Assembly (NCBI GenBank): GCA_009929485.1
Contig: SAAJ01000019.1
Span: 1 to 56,041 of the forward strand
Direction: 5' to 3'
DNA length: 56,041 nucleotides
Source: Negativicutes bacterium
GTDB lineage: Bacteria > Bacillota > Negativicutes > Anaeromusales > Anaeromusaceae
Shown: positions 17,501-28,148 of the stretch, in pieces
Layout of the letters: the number at the start of each line of letters is the position of its first letter
Numbering within the stretch: position 1 is the first letter of the stretch
Program-made: the position numbers and the translations under genes
The notes under the pieces: generated by a model
What the model saw: only the letters and a program-made list of their open reading frames with translations
Told to the model about the DNA's origin: nothing
Databases searched by the model: none

Positions 17501-19945
17501 TTACTCATAACTGATGACATCCCTCACACACAGACGTGTCGCATTGTACGCCGGCAGCAAGCTGGCAGCCACCGCCAAAAATAAAGACAGCGCCAACCAA
17601 ACAGCCCAACCGAACAAACTGAAAGAAAACGTCAACGGCGCCTGAATGAAAAGCATCCCCACTTGATAACTGAGCAGCATGGCGATGGGCAGGGCCAGCA
17701 GCGATGCCGCCAGCCAGCTCAACAGACCGATACAAAGGGCCTCTACAACAAACACCTTGCCCACAGCCAGGCTGGAGGCGCCAATGGCGCGCATGACGCC
17801 AATTTCCCGGGTGCGCTCCAGCACGTTGATACTCATGGTGCCTGCCAATCCCAACGCCCCCACCAACGCTAACAGCAGCGCCATAAACAGCAAAAAGGTC
17901 GTAAGAATATCAAACTGCGAACGCAAGCGTTCCTTCTGTTCCCAGGTAATGTCCACGTTTTGGACGCGCAAATTGTTTTTCTTCAAATGAGACTCTAACT
18001 CCCGCCCCAGCTGAGACTGCGCCTGCTGTGAATCCGCAGCAGCCACAATCTGCACGGAACGCGCCTTGCCTGCCGCCTGGGTAACGCGGCTCAGCCAAGC
18101 GTAAGGAGCATAGCAAATAGGACCTGTCAGCTGGCTTTGCGCCACTCCCACCACCACGCACCTAAGACGTCGGTTAGCCACTTTGATCACCCCGACTTCT
18201 CCCAGACGCAAGTGAGGATTATCCTTGAAAACCTCCGTATTGATGACAATGGCGTTCTCGTCCTCCGGCAACAGCCACCGCCCCTGCACAAGACGGGGGG
18301 CAATCATTTCCGTATCTACCGGCGGCGCCAGCAAAAACACATTCTTGCTGGCTTCGTCTTCCGCTTGCTTGCTGTCCTCATGCAGAATTCGCCCGGAATT
18401 AAAGCCCCAGGCTTCCGCACGTTTCACCCCGGGCACCTTCAGCACTTCCTGCTCCACCCGCTCGGCCCGGTAGTTTTGCGTAAACGTAACCGCCACGTCA
18501 TATTGAAAATACTCCAACGCCTTATCCAGGGTGGCATACAAGGAAGCTCTCACCGAAAATACTGCCATAAATACAGTTCCCGCCATCATCAGCGTCAACA
18601 GCGTCAGCGCCAGACGCCCTTTGCGGCGAAAGGTATTGCGCAGCGACAAGAGCACAGGGCGCGACAAGGGCTGCAAGCGGCCCAGTACCCAATCCATGCC
18701 GCGGTCTATCCGGCCGCTGGCCGCCACAGAGCCAATGCCGTAATCACTTACCGCTTCCCGCACCGTTACGCCGGTTCCCTGCCAGATCGGCCACAGCGCC
18801 GCCGCCAGAGGCACCGCCAGCGCTACTGCCGCCTCCAGCAGCACAACTGGCAGAGGCCACTCAAGACCGCCGGAATTAAAATTGAAGGCCGCTGCCATAA
18901 AGGCGGTCACCTGCTGCGCCGCCACTGCTCCCAAGGGAGCCGCCACCGCCAGGGCCAACACGCCGTACGCCGCTACCAGGGTCAAATACATGCGCATCAG
19001 CTGCGCTCTTTTAGCGCCAATCGCTTTCATAATGCCTACTTGGCGCACTTGCTGCGTCAAAATAGCAGAAACCGTATTCACCAGCAGCAACGCCCCCAAC
19101 AGCAGCGACAGCACGCCCAACACCGCCAGCAGAAGCAGCAGCGCGTCGATGGCCCCCTGTAGCTGGTGCTCGCCAGGCTTGTTCACTTGCAGCCAAAATA
19201 CGGTCGTGTCTCCTTGCTCCAGCTTATTCCAGGCTCTGCGCCCCACCGCTTCGATGGCCTGAACCGCACTTTCCTTGTCCTTGCCGGCCAGCACCGACGG
19301 CTGCAAAATAAAGTTTACCTGATCCAGCCGTCTCTCTTCATCCAGCTTCTCTAAGGTATCCATAGTAATGTAACCATAGGCGCGGCCAGTAAAGACGCTG
19401 GGAATCTGGCTGGCGTCATACACCCGGCCGCTCACCTTCATCAAGCGCGTGCGCCCAGCCGCTGTTTCCACCTTCATATACTGACCGATGCTCAGTCCCA
19501 ACTCCTTAAAGGAGGAACGCTCCAGCAACACCTCGCCGTCTCGGGCCGGCCAGGCCCCAGCCTCGCTTTTTACAAGATTGACCTTTTGCTTGTCATAGTC
19601 AGGGATGGCAATCAGCCACATCTGACGCCACTGACCGTCCCCGCCGCGCACGCGCAGATCCACATTGCGCCGTCCTTCGGCCTCCTTGACGCCGCGAAGA
19701 CTGCGAACGCTCTGCACCAGTTCTTCGTCAAAAGGATCCGCGTATACTGCGGCATTCGCCGGCGCCGCCATCGTCCAGCTTTGGGTCAAATCTCTGGAAA
19801 ACATCAAATAGGAACTATAGACCATGCCTACCGCAAAAACGCCGACAGCAATAGAAAGCACCACCAGCAGCGTGCGCAGTTTGTTGCCCCAAAGATCGGC
19901 CCACACCTTGCGCCAGCGAGGCCGCACCCAAAAGCCTCTAGCCAT
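17501..19945 (-). CDS. ABC transporter permease with two FtsX domains
   Basis: Membrane protein of 814 residues with two FtsX/MacB-type units: one N-terminal helix, a periplasmic domain and three helices, repeated. Signatures are [20 protein letters not shown] at the N terminus, [12 protein letters not shown] in the first half and [12 protein letters not shown] in the second; these contact the ATPase. This long form is typical of export of lipids, lipoproteins or peptides rather than import. It overlaps the ATPase gene by eight bases. The central linker ([19 protein letters not shown]) joins both halves. Confidence 0.9.
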   Translation of the reverse strand: MARGFWVRPRWRKVWADLWGNKLRTLLVVLSIAVGVFAVGMVYSSYLMFSRDLTQSWTMAAPANAAVYADPFDEELVQSVRSLRGVKEAEGRRNVDLRVRGGDGQWRQMWLIAIPDYDKQKVNLVKSEAGAWPARDGEVLLERSSFKELGLSIGQYMKVETAAGRTRLMKVSGRVYDASQIPSVFTGRAYGYITMDTLEKLDEERRLDQVNFILQPSVLAGKDKESAVQAIEAVGRRAWNKLEQGDTTVFWLQVNKPGEHQLQGAIDALLLLLAVLGVLSLLLGALLLVNTVSAILTQQVRQVGIMKAIGAKRAQLMRMYLTLVAAYGVLALAVAAPLGAVAAQQVTAFMAAAFNFNSGGLEWPLPVVLLEAAVALAVPLAAALWPIWQGTGVTVREAVSDYGIGSVAASGRIDRGMDWVLGRLQPLSRPVLLSLRNTFRRKGRLALTLLTLMMAGTVFMAVFSVRASLYATLDKALEYFQYDVAVTFTQNYRAERVEQEVLKVPGVKRAEAWGFNSGRILHEDSKQAEDEASKNVFLLAPPVDTEMIAPRLVQGRWLLPEDENAIVINTEVFKDNPHLRLGEVGVIKVANRRLRCVVVGVAQSQLTGPICYAPYAWLSRVTQAAGKARSVQIVAAADSQQAQSQLGRELESHLKKNNLRVQNVDITWEQKERLRSQFDILTTFLLFMALLLALVGALGLAGTMSINVLERTREIGVMRAIGASSLAVGKVFVVEALCIGLLSWLAASLLALPIAMLLSYQVGMLFIQAPLTFSFSLFGWAVWLALSLFLAVAASLLPAYNATRLCVRDVISYE

Positions 19946-20693
19946 CTGCGGCCGCCCCGTCGGCCTCTAAAATCCGTCCTTCCGCTACGGTAACAATGCG
20001 GCTGCCTTGACGGGCCAGCTCGCCGTCGTGAGTAACCATAATAATGGTTTTTCCCGCTTGCGACAGCCTTTTGAACAAAGCAATCACCGCCTCCGCCGTC
20101 TGGGTGTCCAAATTTCCCGTAGGCTCATCCGCCACCAACAGCGGCGGATCATTGGCGAGCGAGCGGGCAATAGCCACCCGCTGCTGCTGTCCGCCGGACA
20201 AATTAGCCGGCAGCTTGTCCGCCTGATCGGCTACGCCAACAAGCTCCAACAGATCCAACGCCCGCTGCGGCCGTTCCTCCCACGCATGGACATTGCAGAA
20301 ATCCATAGGGAGCATAACATTTTCCAAGGCCGTCAAAGTAGGCAGCAACTGAAAGAACTGAAAGACCACCCCCACCGTTCGCCCCCGCCAAATAGCGCTT
20401 TGATTCTCCGAAAGACGGTGCACTGGCGTTCCCGCCACCCAGACTTCCCCTGCCGTAGGCCTGTCAATGCCTGTGATCATATTGATCAGCGTCGATTTGC
20501 CGCTCCCTGACTTGCCAATGACCGCCACAAACTCTCCAGCAGCTACGGTCAGATTGACGCCTTTCAGGGCCGAAAACTCGCCGGCGCCAGTAACATAGGT
20601 CTTGCAGACCCCCTGCAGCTCTACCGCCCAGGCAGCTTCTTTCGCCGCAATGTCCACCGCTTCTTCCAGCCAAAACCGCCTGCCTTTTCCCAT
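19938..20693 (-). CDS. ABC transporter ATPase, MacB/LolD type
   Basis: ATPase of 251 residues that powers the adjacent FtsX-type permease. Walker [11 protein letters not shown] loop FQFFQLLP, signature LSGGQQQR, Walker [13 protein letters not shown] and the switch His in VTHD are all present. The N-terminal 25 residues are longer than usual and lack a motif. The first gene of a likely operon ATPase-permease-adaptor; the HD hydrolase gene upstream ends ten bases before, so it may belong to the same transcript. Confidence 0.92.
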   Translation of the reverse strand: MGKGRRFWLEEAVDIAAKEAAWAVELQGVCKTYVTGAGEFSALKGVNLTVAAGEFVAVIGKSGSGKSTLINMITGIDRPTAGEVWVAGTPVHRLSENQSAIWRGRTVGVVFQFFQLLPTLTALENVMLPMDFCNVHAWEERPQRALDLLELVGVADQADKLPANLSGGQQQRVAIARSLANDPPLLVADEPTGNLDTQTAEAVIALFKRLSQAGKTIIMVTHDGELARQGSRIVTVAEGRILEADGAAADG

Positions 20694-20702
20694 AGCAGCC
20701 TC

Positions 20703-21488
20703 CTATGCCTCTGTTGCCAACCGCCGCTTCACACAAGCCTCTACCGCCTGCCCAATCCGAACCTTTGCCTCTCCCTCCGGCAGAGCCGCCAGCAGCAGCG
20801 GTAAGAATCCGGCCCGGTCAACATAACGTACGGCTTCCACCGTATTAAGATCATACACCCAGGAAATGCGAAAGGCTTGCTGATCCGCCGCTGTTTTCAC
20901 CTGCGCCGGCAAGCCCAGCCTCCCGGCAGCCACCATATCGGCAATTTCCTCGGACACGCCGCCTGCTTGGGAAATTCCGTCCGTAGGCGGCATGCGATAT
21001 TCTTTGTCTGTTGTAAGCATGTCGAAAATATCCAGCTTGTCCGCATCCCGGACCACTTGCGCCGGCAGCCACGCCGCCCCAGCGGCTTCTGGCGGCAACG
21101 CCCGCTTGTTGTGCCAGACCACCGCCTGCCGCAGCACTACCGCCGCTTCCGGCGGCAGCCACTGCCAGACGCCTTCTTCATCCAGCGTTTTAGCGCCCAA
21201 GTCTGCATGATCCACCGACAATAAGTCCCGAAACGTCCGATACTGCCAATATTGCGGAAAACGTCCCACATCATGGAGCAAGGCCGCAGCATCCACCAAA
21301 GCCAATTCCTGCGCCGGCAATTCTCTTGGGTGCATCAATTGCCGCGCAATATTCCTTACCCGCGCCGTGTGAGCCACCTTCAGCCGCACATGGTAATCGG
21401 TCTCTTCATCTCGTCCCCAAAAACGCCGCACATAGGACTCCCACCAAGAAGCCAGCGTTTTCTGCCACGGGACCGTCATTTCCGTCAT
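20703..21488 (-). CDS. HD-domain phosphohydrolase
   Basis: Soluble metal-dependent phosphohydrolase of 261 residues. HD-superfamily residues are in order: His in KVAHTARVRNIA, the HD pair in ALLHDVGRF, a further His in SVDHADLG and Asp in VVRDADKLD. The VVWHNKR stretch supplies another candidate ligand. Such proteins hydrolyse nucleotides or other phosphate esters; this one is not of the HD-GYP type. The start codon overlaps the stop of the Ppx/GppA gene by one base (TAATG), indicating coupled translation and a possible link to polyphosphate or (p)ppGpp metabolism. Confidence 0.82.
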   Translation of the reverse strand: MTEMTVPWQKTLASWWESYVRRFWGRDEETDYHVRLKVAHTARVRNIARQLMHPRELPAQELALVDAAALLHDVGRFPQYWQYRTFRDLLSVDHADLGAKTLDEEGVWQWLPPEAAVVLRQAVVWHNKRALPPEAAGAAWLPAQVVRDADKLDIFDMLTTDKEYRMPPTDGISQAGGVSEEIADMVAAGRLGLPAQVKTAADQQAFRISWVYDLNTVEAVRYVDRAGFLPLLLAALPEGEAKVRIGQAVEACVKRRLATEA

Positions 21489-23011
21489 TACGCCATCACC
21501 GTCAATTCCAGATTGAATTCCTTTTTAAAAGCTTTTTTCAGCTTATTCACGTTTTCTTGTTCAATAACCGCCGCTTCCCGCAGTTCTAGTTCCAAGAGAG
21601 CCAACCCGTTTTCCAGGTCAAAACCCGCCTTCACCCGGCGTACCAGCTGCATTTGCGTCGTATCCAACGCTTCCGCCACGGCGAGCAGCAAACTCAGCTT
21701 GCGCGCCCGCATCCAGTCTCCCTCGTCCAGGAATTCGCTATACATGCGGTTGCGAACGTATTTCATAGAAAGACCGTTATGCCAGCCAGCCATTACGGCG
21801 CACAACATCTGCTCTCTGTGGGTCAAACCGAAAAGCCGGGCGTTCTCCACCAAATAAGCGCTGTGCCGGGGATGATCGTAATAATTGATGGAAATGCCGA
21901 TATCATGCAGCAAGGCCGACACGCGCAGCAACCTCCTCTCCCGCGCCCCTAGCTCCGCCCGGTCTCCCCAGCCCTGCCAAAGTTGATCCGCCAAGCTAGC
22001 CACATGCTGCGCGTGCGTTTCATCCAAATTATAGGACAACATCATATTATGCGTACTATGTTCTAAAATATCCCGTACCAATTCCCCCTCGCCATGACGC
22101 GACTGGTAATACTGCATAAACAAACCTTCGCGCACGCCGCAGCCGCTTACCAGAAACTGCTGGCTGGAGGTTATGTCAAACAGTGCATTAACAATCGCCA
22201 GGCCCGGCACAATAATATCCGCCCGTTCATTACTTAACCCTGGCACTTTGCGGCGCTGGGACAACGTCATCCCCGCCAAACTGCGGTAGAGTTCCTGGAA
22301 CGCCATTTTCCCGAGGCGATAATTATGCACTTTGGGAAAAGGATAGCCTTTTTTGCGTTGATCCATTTTGGCAATGTTCCGCGCCGTGCCGCCAATGCCA
22401 ATCAGCGGTACGCCGCTGTCCTTAAGCCAGCTTAAGCCTACCAACTGATCCCACAAATGATTTTGCAGTTCCAGCAGTTTTTTCTCGTTCGGCCGCGCCC
22501 CCAGGTACTCCGTCAGCGTCACCGCGCCAAAAGGCATACTGACCGCGGTCTGCGCTTTGCGCCCTTTAATTAGTGTCAACTCGGTACTGGCGCCGCCCAA
22601 GTCGAACACAATGCCTTCTTCAATATCCAAGGTGTTTACTACGCCCAAATACCCCAATTTTGCTTCCGCTTCGCCACTGATCACCCGCAGCGGAATGCCT
22701 GTCTCTTTTTTAGCTTGCCGCAAAAAATCAGCGCCATTTTTAGCATTGCGCACCGCCGCGGTCGCTACGGCCAAGACCTTGTCCACTTTAAACAACTGGT
22801 TCATATGGGCAAACACCTGCAGCGTGCCTACCGCCCGCCGCATAGCCGCCTCCTGCAATTGCCCCGTAGCGGCTAAGCCTTCCCCCAGCCGGACCGTCTC
22901 TTTTTGATTATATACCAAATTATAGGCGCCTCTTCGGTCAATATCCACCACAATCAGCCGCGCCGAGTTCGATCCCAGGTCAATAATAGCCACTCGTTCC
23001 CGCTCTTTCAT
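21488..23011 (-). CDS. Exopolyphosphatase / pppGpp phosphatase with HD domain (Ppx/GppA)
   Basis: Two-part protein of 507 residues. The N-terminal 300 residues are an actin-like Ppx/GppA domain: phosphate loop IDLGSNSARLIV, ATAAVRNAKNG, ISGEAEAKLGYLG, VFDLGGASTELTLI and IGIGGTARNIAK. The C-terminal part is an HD-like domain with ALLHDIGISINYYDHPRHSAYL and GWHNGL. This matches long exopolyphosphatases such as E. coli Ppx, releasing phosphate from the polyphosphate chain end or converting pppGpp to ppGpp. It is divergent from a second Ppx-HD gene and close to ppk1. AAGGAAGT precedes the ATG. Confidence 0.9.
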   Translation of the reverse strand: MKERERVAIIDLGSNSARLIVVDIDRRGAYNLVYNQKETVRLGEGLAATGQLQEAAMRRAVGTLQVFAHMNQLFKVDKVLAVATAAVRNAKNGADFLRQAKKETGIPLRVISGEAEAKLGYLGVVNTLDIEEGIVFDLGGASTELTLIKGRKAQTAVSMPFGAVTLTEYLGARPNEKKLLELQNHLWDQLVGLSWLKDSGVPLIGIGGTARNIAKMDQRKKGYPFPKVHNYRLGKMAFQELYRSLAGMTLSQRRKVPGLSNERADIIVPGLAIVNALFDITSSQQFLVSGCGVREGLFMQYYQSRHGEGELVRDILEHSTHNMMLSYNLDETHAQHVASLADQLWQGWGDRAELGARERRLLRVSALLHDIGISINYYDHPRHSAYLVENARLFGLTHREQMLCAVMAGWHNGLSMKYVRNRMYSEFLDEGDWMRARKLSLLLAVAEALDTTQMQLVRRVKAGFDLENGLALLELELREAAVIEQENVNKLKKAFKKEFNLELTVMA

Positions 23012-23197
23012 GCCAAGACTTCCTTTCTCCGTACACTGCCTCTTCTCTATATTCGCGTTTTATAAAAAAATCCTGCAAAAAAAGCGAAAAACATTCCTAC
23101 AGTGTCGAGATTTTACACAACCTTAAAGTAACGCGGCAGGGATTTGGGCATCTGCAGGGAGAATGTACTTAAAAACGTAATGCCGCGAGGTGATTTC

Positions 23198-24748
23198 ATG
23201 CACAAAAACCATCCCAGTCTCTTTGCAGCCATTCATGTAGGCTCCGAGCAAGTCAGCCTGCAAATTGTAGAATACCACAATTTAGAAACCATACGCGTTC
23301 TTGAGAACATACACCGGCAGATTTCTCTGGGCGAAGAAACCTTTCAAACCGGACGCATCGGCACCGACACGGTGGCCCAGTTGTGCGATATTCTTAAAGG
23401 ATTTCGCCGCAAGCTGACGGAATACGGGGTGCGCGATTACCGACTCATGGCGACTACTGCCATTCGCGAGGCCGCCAATCAACCCTATATTATCGACCAA
23501 ATTCAAATTAAAGCCGACCTAGAGGCAGAGGTCATCGACATGCCCCAGGAAATCTTTTTTAAATATGTGGCGATTTTTCGCAAAATGCAAGTTCTCGGCT
23601 TAACAGCCGGCAAGGAAGCTTTGCTCTTTGTAGACATTACTTCCGGCGGCTTGGGCATTACCCTCTACCGCAACGGCCGCATTCTCTACCAACAGAACAT
23701 TCATATCGGCGTGCTGCGCATCAAAGAAAGCTTCAATAAAACCCAGCGAGACTCCCTCTCCTTTCAGCAAGCCTTAGGCGAATACATTTTCAGTGTCATC
23801 GAGCCGGTTCGGCCAGCCCTGGCGGGGCACACCATCCGCTATGTAGTCCTCTCCGGGCCGGATACGGAGCTGTTTTTGCAGATGTTGGGCCGCAAAACAC
23901 GAAGCGAGCTGGACTCGGTCAAACAAGAAGAGTTCCTGGTTTTGTACAAGAAATTGCACAAGCTCAACCTTTCTCAAGTCATGCAAGCCTTTGCCCTCAG
24001 CGAAGCCAAAGCGGACATGGCCTTGCCGACCATTATCCTGTACCAGCAACTGCTTTCTCTCTGCCAAGCCCAGGAGCTGGCCGTCGTCAACGATCAGTTT
24101 CTCGACGGCATGACCGTCTGCCATATCGCCCAGAAAACAAAGCACCCTTGGATGGATGAAATCGACAAGCAGACCTTCAGCCTCATCCGCTCGCTGGCTA
24201 AAAAATACCATCAGCATGACGGCCACTCCGAAGCGGTTGCCGCAGTCTCCTTGCAGCTTTTCGACAAACTTCACCGCGCCCACGGTTTAGGAAAGCGAGA
24301 ACGGCAGCTCCTGGAAGGCGCCGCCCTTTTGCATGACATCGGTAAGTTTGTCAGCCTGCGCAGCCACTATTTATTCTCGCATCGTCTCATTCTCTCCTCA
24401 GATATTCTCGGCTTTTCAGAAAAAGAAAAACTGATTATGGCCTGCGTAGCGCAATACCATTCCAAAGGCACGCCTCGTCCTTCCGACCCGACCTTGAGCG
24501 GCTTGAGCGTACAGGAACAAATGACCGTAGCGAAGCTGGCCGCCATCATTCGTCTAGCTGACGCCATTGATCGTACGCACCGTCAAAAAGCGCTCAAAAT
24601 CGAATTTGCTTTTCGCGGTGAAGAGTTGCTCGTCACCGTCACCACTCGCGAAGATTATGCGCTAGAACAATGGACCTTTGCCGACAAGGCTTCCTTTTTT
24701 GAAAATGTCTTCGGCATTCGTCCCATCTTAATACGACAGGCAGGTTGA
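23198..24748 (+). CDS. Second Ppx/GppA-like protein with HD domain, upstream of ppk1
   Basis: Protein of 516 residues related to the divergent Ppx/GppA gene but clearly different. The actin-like part has AAIHVGSEQVSLQIVE instead of the usual DLGSNS loop, with TTAIREAANQP, LFVDITSGGLGITLY and a modified third motif (VVLSGPDTELFL). Asp and Ser of the first phosphate loop are replaced, so phosphatase activity may be altered and it could be a regulator. The C-terminal HD domain is well kept (HSEAVAAV, ALLHDIGKF, LFSHRLIL, IIRLADAIDR). The ATG at 23198 follows GAGGTG by five bases. It precedes ppk1 by four bases, so both are probably made together. Confidence 0.82.
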   Translation: MHKNHPSLFAAIHVGSEQVSLQIVEYHNLETIRVLENIHRQISLGEETFQTGRIGTDTVAQLCDILKGFRRKLTEYGVRDYRLMATTAIREAANQPYIIDQIQIKADLEAEVIDMPQEIFFKYVAIFRKMQVLGLTAGKEALLFVDITSGGLGITLYRNGRILYQQNIHIGVLRIKESFNKTQRDSLSFQQALGEYIFSVIEPVRPALAGHTIRYVVLSGPDTELFLQMLGRKTRSELDSVKQEEFLVLYKKLHKLNLSQVMQAFALSEAKADMALPTIILYQQLLSLCQAQELAVVNDQFLDGMTVCHIAQKTKHPWMDEIDKQTFSLIRSLAKKYHQHDGHSEAVAAVSLQLFDKLHRAHGLGKRERQLLEGAALLHDIGKFVSLRSHYLFSHRLILSSDILGFSEKEKLIMACVAQYHSKGTPRPSDPTLSGLSVQEQMTVAKLAAIIRLADAIDRTHRQKALKIEFAFRGEELLVTVTTREDYALEQWTFADKASFFENVFGIRPILIRQAG

Positions 24749-24752
24749 TACC

Positions 24753-26852
24753 ATGTTTGATAAACCGGAATACTTTTTTAATCGCGAACTAAGCTGGCTC
24801 AAATTCAACAACCGCGTCCTTAGCGAAGCAGGCGACACGGCAACGCCGCTTTTGGAACGGCTGCGCTTTATCGCCATCACTGCCTCCAACTTGGACGAAT
24901 TCTTTATGATTCGCGTCGCCGGCCTCAAACACCAACTTGAGTCAGGCATCAACAAAACCGATGCCGCCGGACTCACTGTCGCTCAGCAATTAGAACGCAT
25001 TTCCGAAACGGCTCACGAGCTGGTTAAAAACCAGTATAAACAGCTGCGCGCCATCATTCCCGCCTTATGCGACGCTGCGCTCTGCCTGCGCAGCATTGAC
25101 GCCTTATCCCCCCAACAGCAAGAATGGCTGGATCATACCTTTCACCGCACCATTTACCCGGTTCTCACCCCTCTGGGCGTGGACGCCAGCCATCCTTTTC
25201 CCTTCTTGGCCAATCGCAGCCTGAATCTGGCCGTACAATTAACCCGCCCTGACGAAGACGAACCGGCCATCGCCATTATTCCCGTGCCCTCGGTGCTGCC
25301 CCGTTTGCTGGAAGTCCCTTTCGCGCCGCAAGAAGAACGTCATTTCTTATTTTTAGAAGACATCATCGCCGCCTATTGCTCCCGCCTGTTTCAGGGCTAT
25401 ACACTAAGCCAGCCGCTCTTTTTCCGCATCACCCGCAATGCCGACATGTTCATTGACGAGGACGAAGCCGAAGACCTGCTGGAAGAGGTGGAAAGCGCCC
25501 TCAAACAACGTAAGCGCGGCCCGGCTGTACGCCTGGAAGTCTCCAAGCACGGCAACAAGGAACTGCAGGCCGCCTTACAAGAAGAGCTGGATATCTCCGG
25601 ACAAGATATTTACGAAATTAACGGACCTTTAGATACTACGTGCTTTTTCCGTTTCGCTGATATTTCGGGCGCCGCTCATTTGCGTCATGCGCCTTACCAG
25701 GCCCCCCTGCCGGCGGCCCTGGCCGAAGCAGAGGATATCTTCGCCGCCATCCGCCAGGGCGATATTTTGCTGCACCATCCCTACGAAAGCTTTGAGCCGG
25801 TAGTGGATTTCATCCGCCAAGCAGCCCTTGATCCCCAGGTATTGGCCATTAAGCAGACGCTGTACCGGGTCAGCGGCAATTCTCCCATTGTCCGAGCCCT
25901 TATGGAGGCCGCTGAGAACGGCAAGCAGGTTACGGTCCTCGTGGAGCTAAAAGCCCGCTTTGACGAAGAAAACAACATCCAATGGGCCAAACGCCTGGAA
26001 GAAGCCGGCGCGCATGTCATCTACGGCTTGATGGGCCTGAAAACCCATTCCAAAATCGCCTTGGTCGTACGCCAGGAGGAAGACGGCATTTGCCGCTATG
26101 TGCATTTGGGCACCGGCAACTACAACGATTCTACAGCCCGCATCTACACAGACCTGGGGCTTTTTACCGCCAACGACGCCTTTGGCGCCGACGCCTCGGC
26201 TTTCTTCAACATGCTTTCCGGCTACTCCGACCCGCCGGTATGGAATAAATTCATCGTAGCGCCGCTGAACATGAGGGAACGCTTTTACGAGCTTGTAGAT
26301 GAGCAGATCGCCGCCGCCCAAAGCGGCCAGCCCGCGCACATCAGCGCCAAAATGAACTCTCTCATTGACAAAGGCATCATCCTCAAGCTCTACGAAGCCT
26401 CTGCCGCTGGCGTTTACATTGATCTCATTATCCGAGGCATTTGCGGTCTGCGCCCAGGCATCCCCGGCGTCAGCGACAACATTACCGTCCGCAGCATTGT
26501 CGGTCGTTTTCTAGAGCATCACCGCATCTTTATTTTCGGTGTTGGCGATGAAGCTAAAGTCTATCTTTCCAGTGCCGATTGGATGCCCCGCAACCTCAAT
26601 GAGCGGGTAGAGCTGCTTTTTCCTATCGACGATATTCGACACGCCGCTCGCATCCGCGCTATGTTCAGTCTCTTTCTCAAGGACGGGCGCAAAGCCCACA
26701 CCTTGCGTTCCGACGGCGTCTATCGCCGCGTAGACAAAAAAATTGACGCTTTTTCCAGCCAAGCGGAATTCTGCCGTCTGGCCCACAAGGCCGCGCAAAA
26801 GACCTGGACCCTGGAACAGCGCCTCCAGCCCATGCAGCGCAAAGACACCTAG
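24753..26852 (+). CDS. Polyphosphate kinase 1
   Basis: Enzyme of 699 residues that reversibly transfers the ATP gamma-phosphate to polyphosphate. Domains in order: N domain (FFNRELSWLKFNNRVL), H domain, and two phospholipase-D-like catalytic domains. The autophosphorylated histidine is His432 in GLKTHSKIALV, and the second conserved histidine pair is His589/590 in RFLEHHRIFIFG. Substrate-binding segments VTVLVELKARFDE and HLGTGNYND are intact. Start ATG four bases after the stop of the Ppx-like gene. Together with the two Ppx proteins and the HD hydrolase this forms a polyphosphate synthesis and breakdown block. Confidence 0.95.
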   Translation: MFDKPEYFFNRELSWLKFNNRVLSEAGDTATPLLERLRFIAITASNLDEFFMIRVAGLKHQLESGINKTDAAGLTVAQQLERISETAHELVKNQYKQLRAIIPALCDAALCLRSIDALSPQQQEWLDHTFHRTIYPVLTPLGVDASHPFPFLANRSLNLAVQLTRPDEDEPAIAIIPVPSVLPRLLEVPFAPQEERHFLFLEDIIAAYCSRLFQGYTLSQPLFFRITRNADMFIDEDEAEDLLEEVESALKQRKRGPAVRLEVSKHGNKELQAALQEELDISGQDIYEINGPLDTTCFFRFADISGAAHLRHAPYQAPLPAALAEAEDIFAAIRQGDILLHHPYESFEPVVDFIRQAALDPQVLAIKQTLYRVSGNSPIVRALMEAAENGKQVTVLVELKARFDEENNIQWAKRLEEAGAHVIYGLMGLKTHSKIALVVRQEEDGICRYVHLGTGNYNDSTARIYTDLGLFTANDAFGADASAFFNMLSGYSDPPVWNKFIVAPLNMRERFYELVDEQIAAAQSGQPAHISAKMNSLIDKGIILKLYEASAAGVYIDLIIRGICGLRPGIPGVSDNITVRSIVGRFLEHHRIFIFGVGDEAKVYLSSADWMPRNLNERVELLFPIDDIRHAARIRAMFSLFLKDGRKAHTLRSDGVYRRVDKKIDAFSSQAEFCRLAHKAAQKTWTLEQRLQPMQRKDT

Positions 26853-26884
26853 AAGAAGCAGAAAAGTTACGGGGAAATGAAATG

Positions 26885-27051
26885 TTAACAGGAGTAGAGG
26901 GAGTAAATGGAGGGCTCGACTGAGGGTTCGAAGGAATGTATTTTTATTTTTGTCTTCTCGTACCCTCACTCTACTCACTCTACTCCTGTTCAAAACATCG
27001 CACCCCGTAACCCTCCTGCGTCCCCTCCGGTTCTCCGATTCTCTTGTTCAA
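26885..27051. repeat. Facing purine-rich repeats between ppk1 and the phosphatase gene
   Basis: One plus-strand copy (26885-26920) follows the ppk1 stop. Two minus-strand copies (26958-26993 and 27006-27051) face it, so the pair can fold into a long hairpin. The rest of the 331-base gap 26853-27183 holds only the ribosome binding site region of the next gene. Confidence 0.85.
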
Positions 27052-27183
27052 AAATTCGTCCCCCTTTCTTTTGTTCCATTTTCCTGTCCCCAAGAACCGT
27101 GCAAGCGGTTTTTTCATTTTTTCCTTGCACCCAGCGGCGAAACATTGCAAAATAAGAGAGATATCAAAAAAGGAGGGCTGCTC

Positions 27184-27837
27184 TTGAAATCGATTCTTCT
27201 TGTCCGCCACGGGCAGGCCGAACACCATACCCGCGGACTAACCGGCGGTTGGACTGACGTCGATCTCACGCCAGTAGGCTGCCGCCAGATTGAGGCCCTT
27301 GCAAAACGCCTGGAGCCGCATTTTACAGGCCATGCTTTCGACCTCGTCGCCAGCGACTTAAAACGCGCCGTACAGACAGCCCAGATCCTCGGGCAGCCTT
27401 TCGGCTACTCCCTCACACAGCATCCAGGTCTGCGCGAAATGAACAATGGCATCGCCGCAGGCAAAACCGAGGCGGAAGCCCGCAAGCTGTCCTTGCCTAA
27501 AACAACCCCGATTCTCGATTGGCAGCATTACCCGGAAGGCGAGTCACGACGCCAGTTTTACAATCGCGTTGCCGCCGCCATGGAAGAGCTTACCGCCCGC
27601 CAGCGCCGCCCCCTGGTCATTGTGGCCCATAGAGGCACCATCATCAACATTCTCTGTTGGTGGCTGGGCTTAGGCGTCTCTGGCGCCGTTCATCACAATT
27701 TTTCCTTTGAAGTAGCCCCGGCCAGTTTAACGGTGCTGCGCTGCAACCGCTGGCACGAAAATGCCATCGAACGCCTTAATGACACCGCGCATCTGATCAG
27801 CGCCGGTTTTGGCGACAAAATTTTGTTGGATCTTTAA
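27184..27837 (+). CDS. Histidine phosphatase family protein (phosphoglycerate mutase-like)
   Basis: Cytoplasmic protein of 217 residues. The catalytic motif LLVRHGQAEHH opens the protein, followed by LTPVGCRQIEAL, SDLKRAVQTAQI, GLREMNNG and the second catalytic histidine in VIVAHRGTI. These are the classical residues of the branch-1 superfamily (cobalamin phosphatase, broad phosphatases, cofactor-dependent mutase). A TTG at 27184, six bases after AAGGAGGG, is the best start; upstream in-frame codons run through repeat DNA. The gene precedes a small conserved unknown, 21 bases away, and might be co-expressed with it. Confidence 0.87.
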   Translation: MKSILLVRHGQAEHHTRGLTGGWTDVDLTPVGCRQIEALAKRLEPHFTGHAFDLVASDLKRAVQTAQILGQPFGYSLTQHPGLREMNNGIAAGKTEAEARKLSLPKTTPILDWQHYPEGESRRQFYNRVAAAMEELTARQRRPLVIVAHRGTIINILCWWLGLGVSGAVHHNFSFEVAPASLTVLRCNRWHENAIERLNDTAHLISAGFGDKILLDL

Positions 27838-27858
27838 AAGAAGAAAGGTTGGATTACT

Positions 27859-28140
27859 ATGTACCGTGTTGCAATCAGCTTTGGAAATGATTTGGGTTAT
27901 GTTGAGTTCAATGAAGCCTCGCATGCCCTCTCCGTCGTCTTGCCGAACGAAGAAAAACGCCAAGCTACGGAAGCTTTTTTAGCACAACAGCACACCTTGA
28001 AACTTCCCCAGGAATCACTGACCGAGTTTGTTGAAGTCACCTTGCTGGCCTCGGAAAGCAAAGAAAATTTCCAGCGAATTTTGGGCTATTTATGGCAAGC
28101 TACCGGAGTTCATGTGGACTGGAGCCGCCCGGTAGAGTAA
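27859..28140 (+). CDS. Small protein of unknown function (93 aa)
   Basis: Acidic soluble protein with no signal peptide or membrane segment. It begins MYRVAISFGNDLGYVEFNEAS and appears to form a short beta sheet followed by helices, with a tryptophan-rich end (GYLWQATGVHVDWSRP). I do not recognise a family. AGAAAGG precedes the ATG and it lies 21 bases after the histidine phosphatase gene, so it is probably translated. The DnaA-box cluster starts directly after its stop. Confidence 0.6.
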   Translation: MYRVAISFGNDLGYVEFNEASHALSVVLPNEEKRQATEAFLAQQHTLKLPQESLTEFVEVTLLASESKENFQRILGYLWQATGVHVDWSRPVE

Positions 28141-28148
28141 CCCACAGC

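Noticed and set aside
26950..27183. Longer N terminus for the histidine phosphatase
   Set aside because: It reads through facing repeats and the catalytic RHG motif is normally near the N terminus; TTG at 27184 has an AAGGAGGG site.
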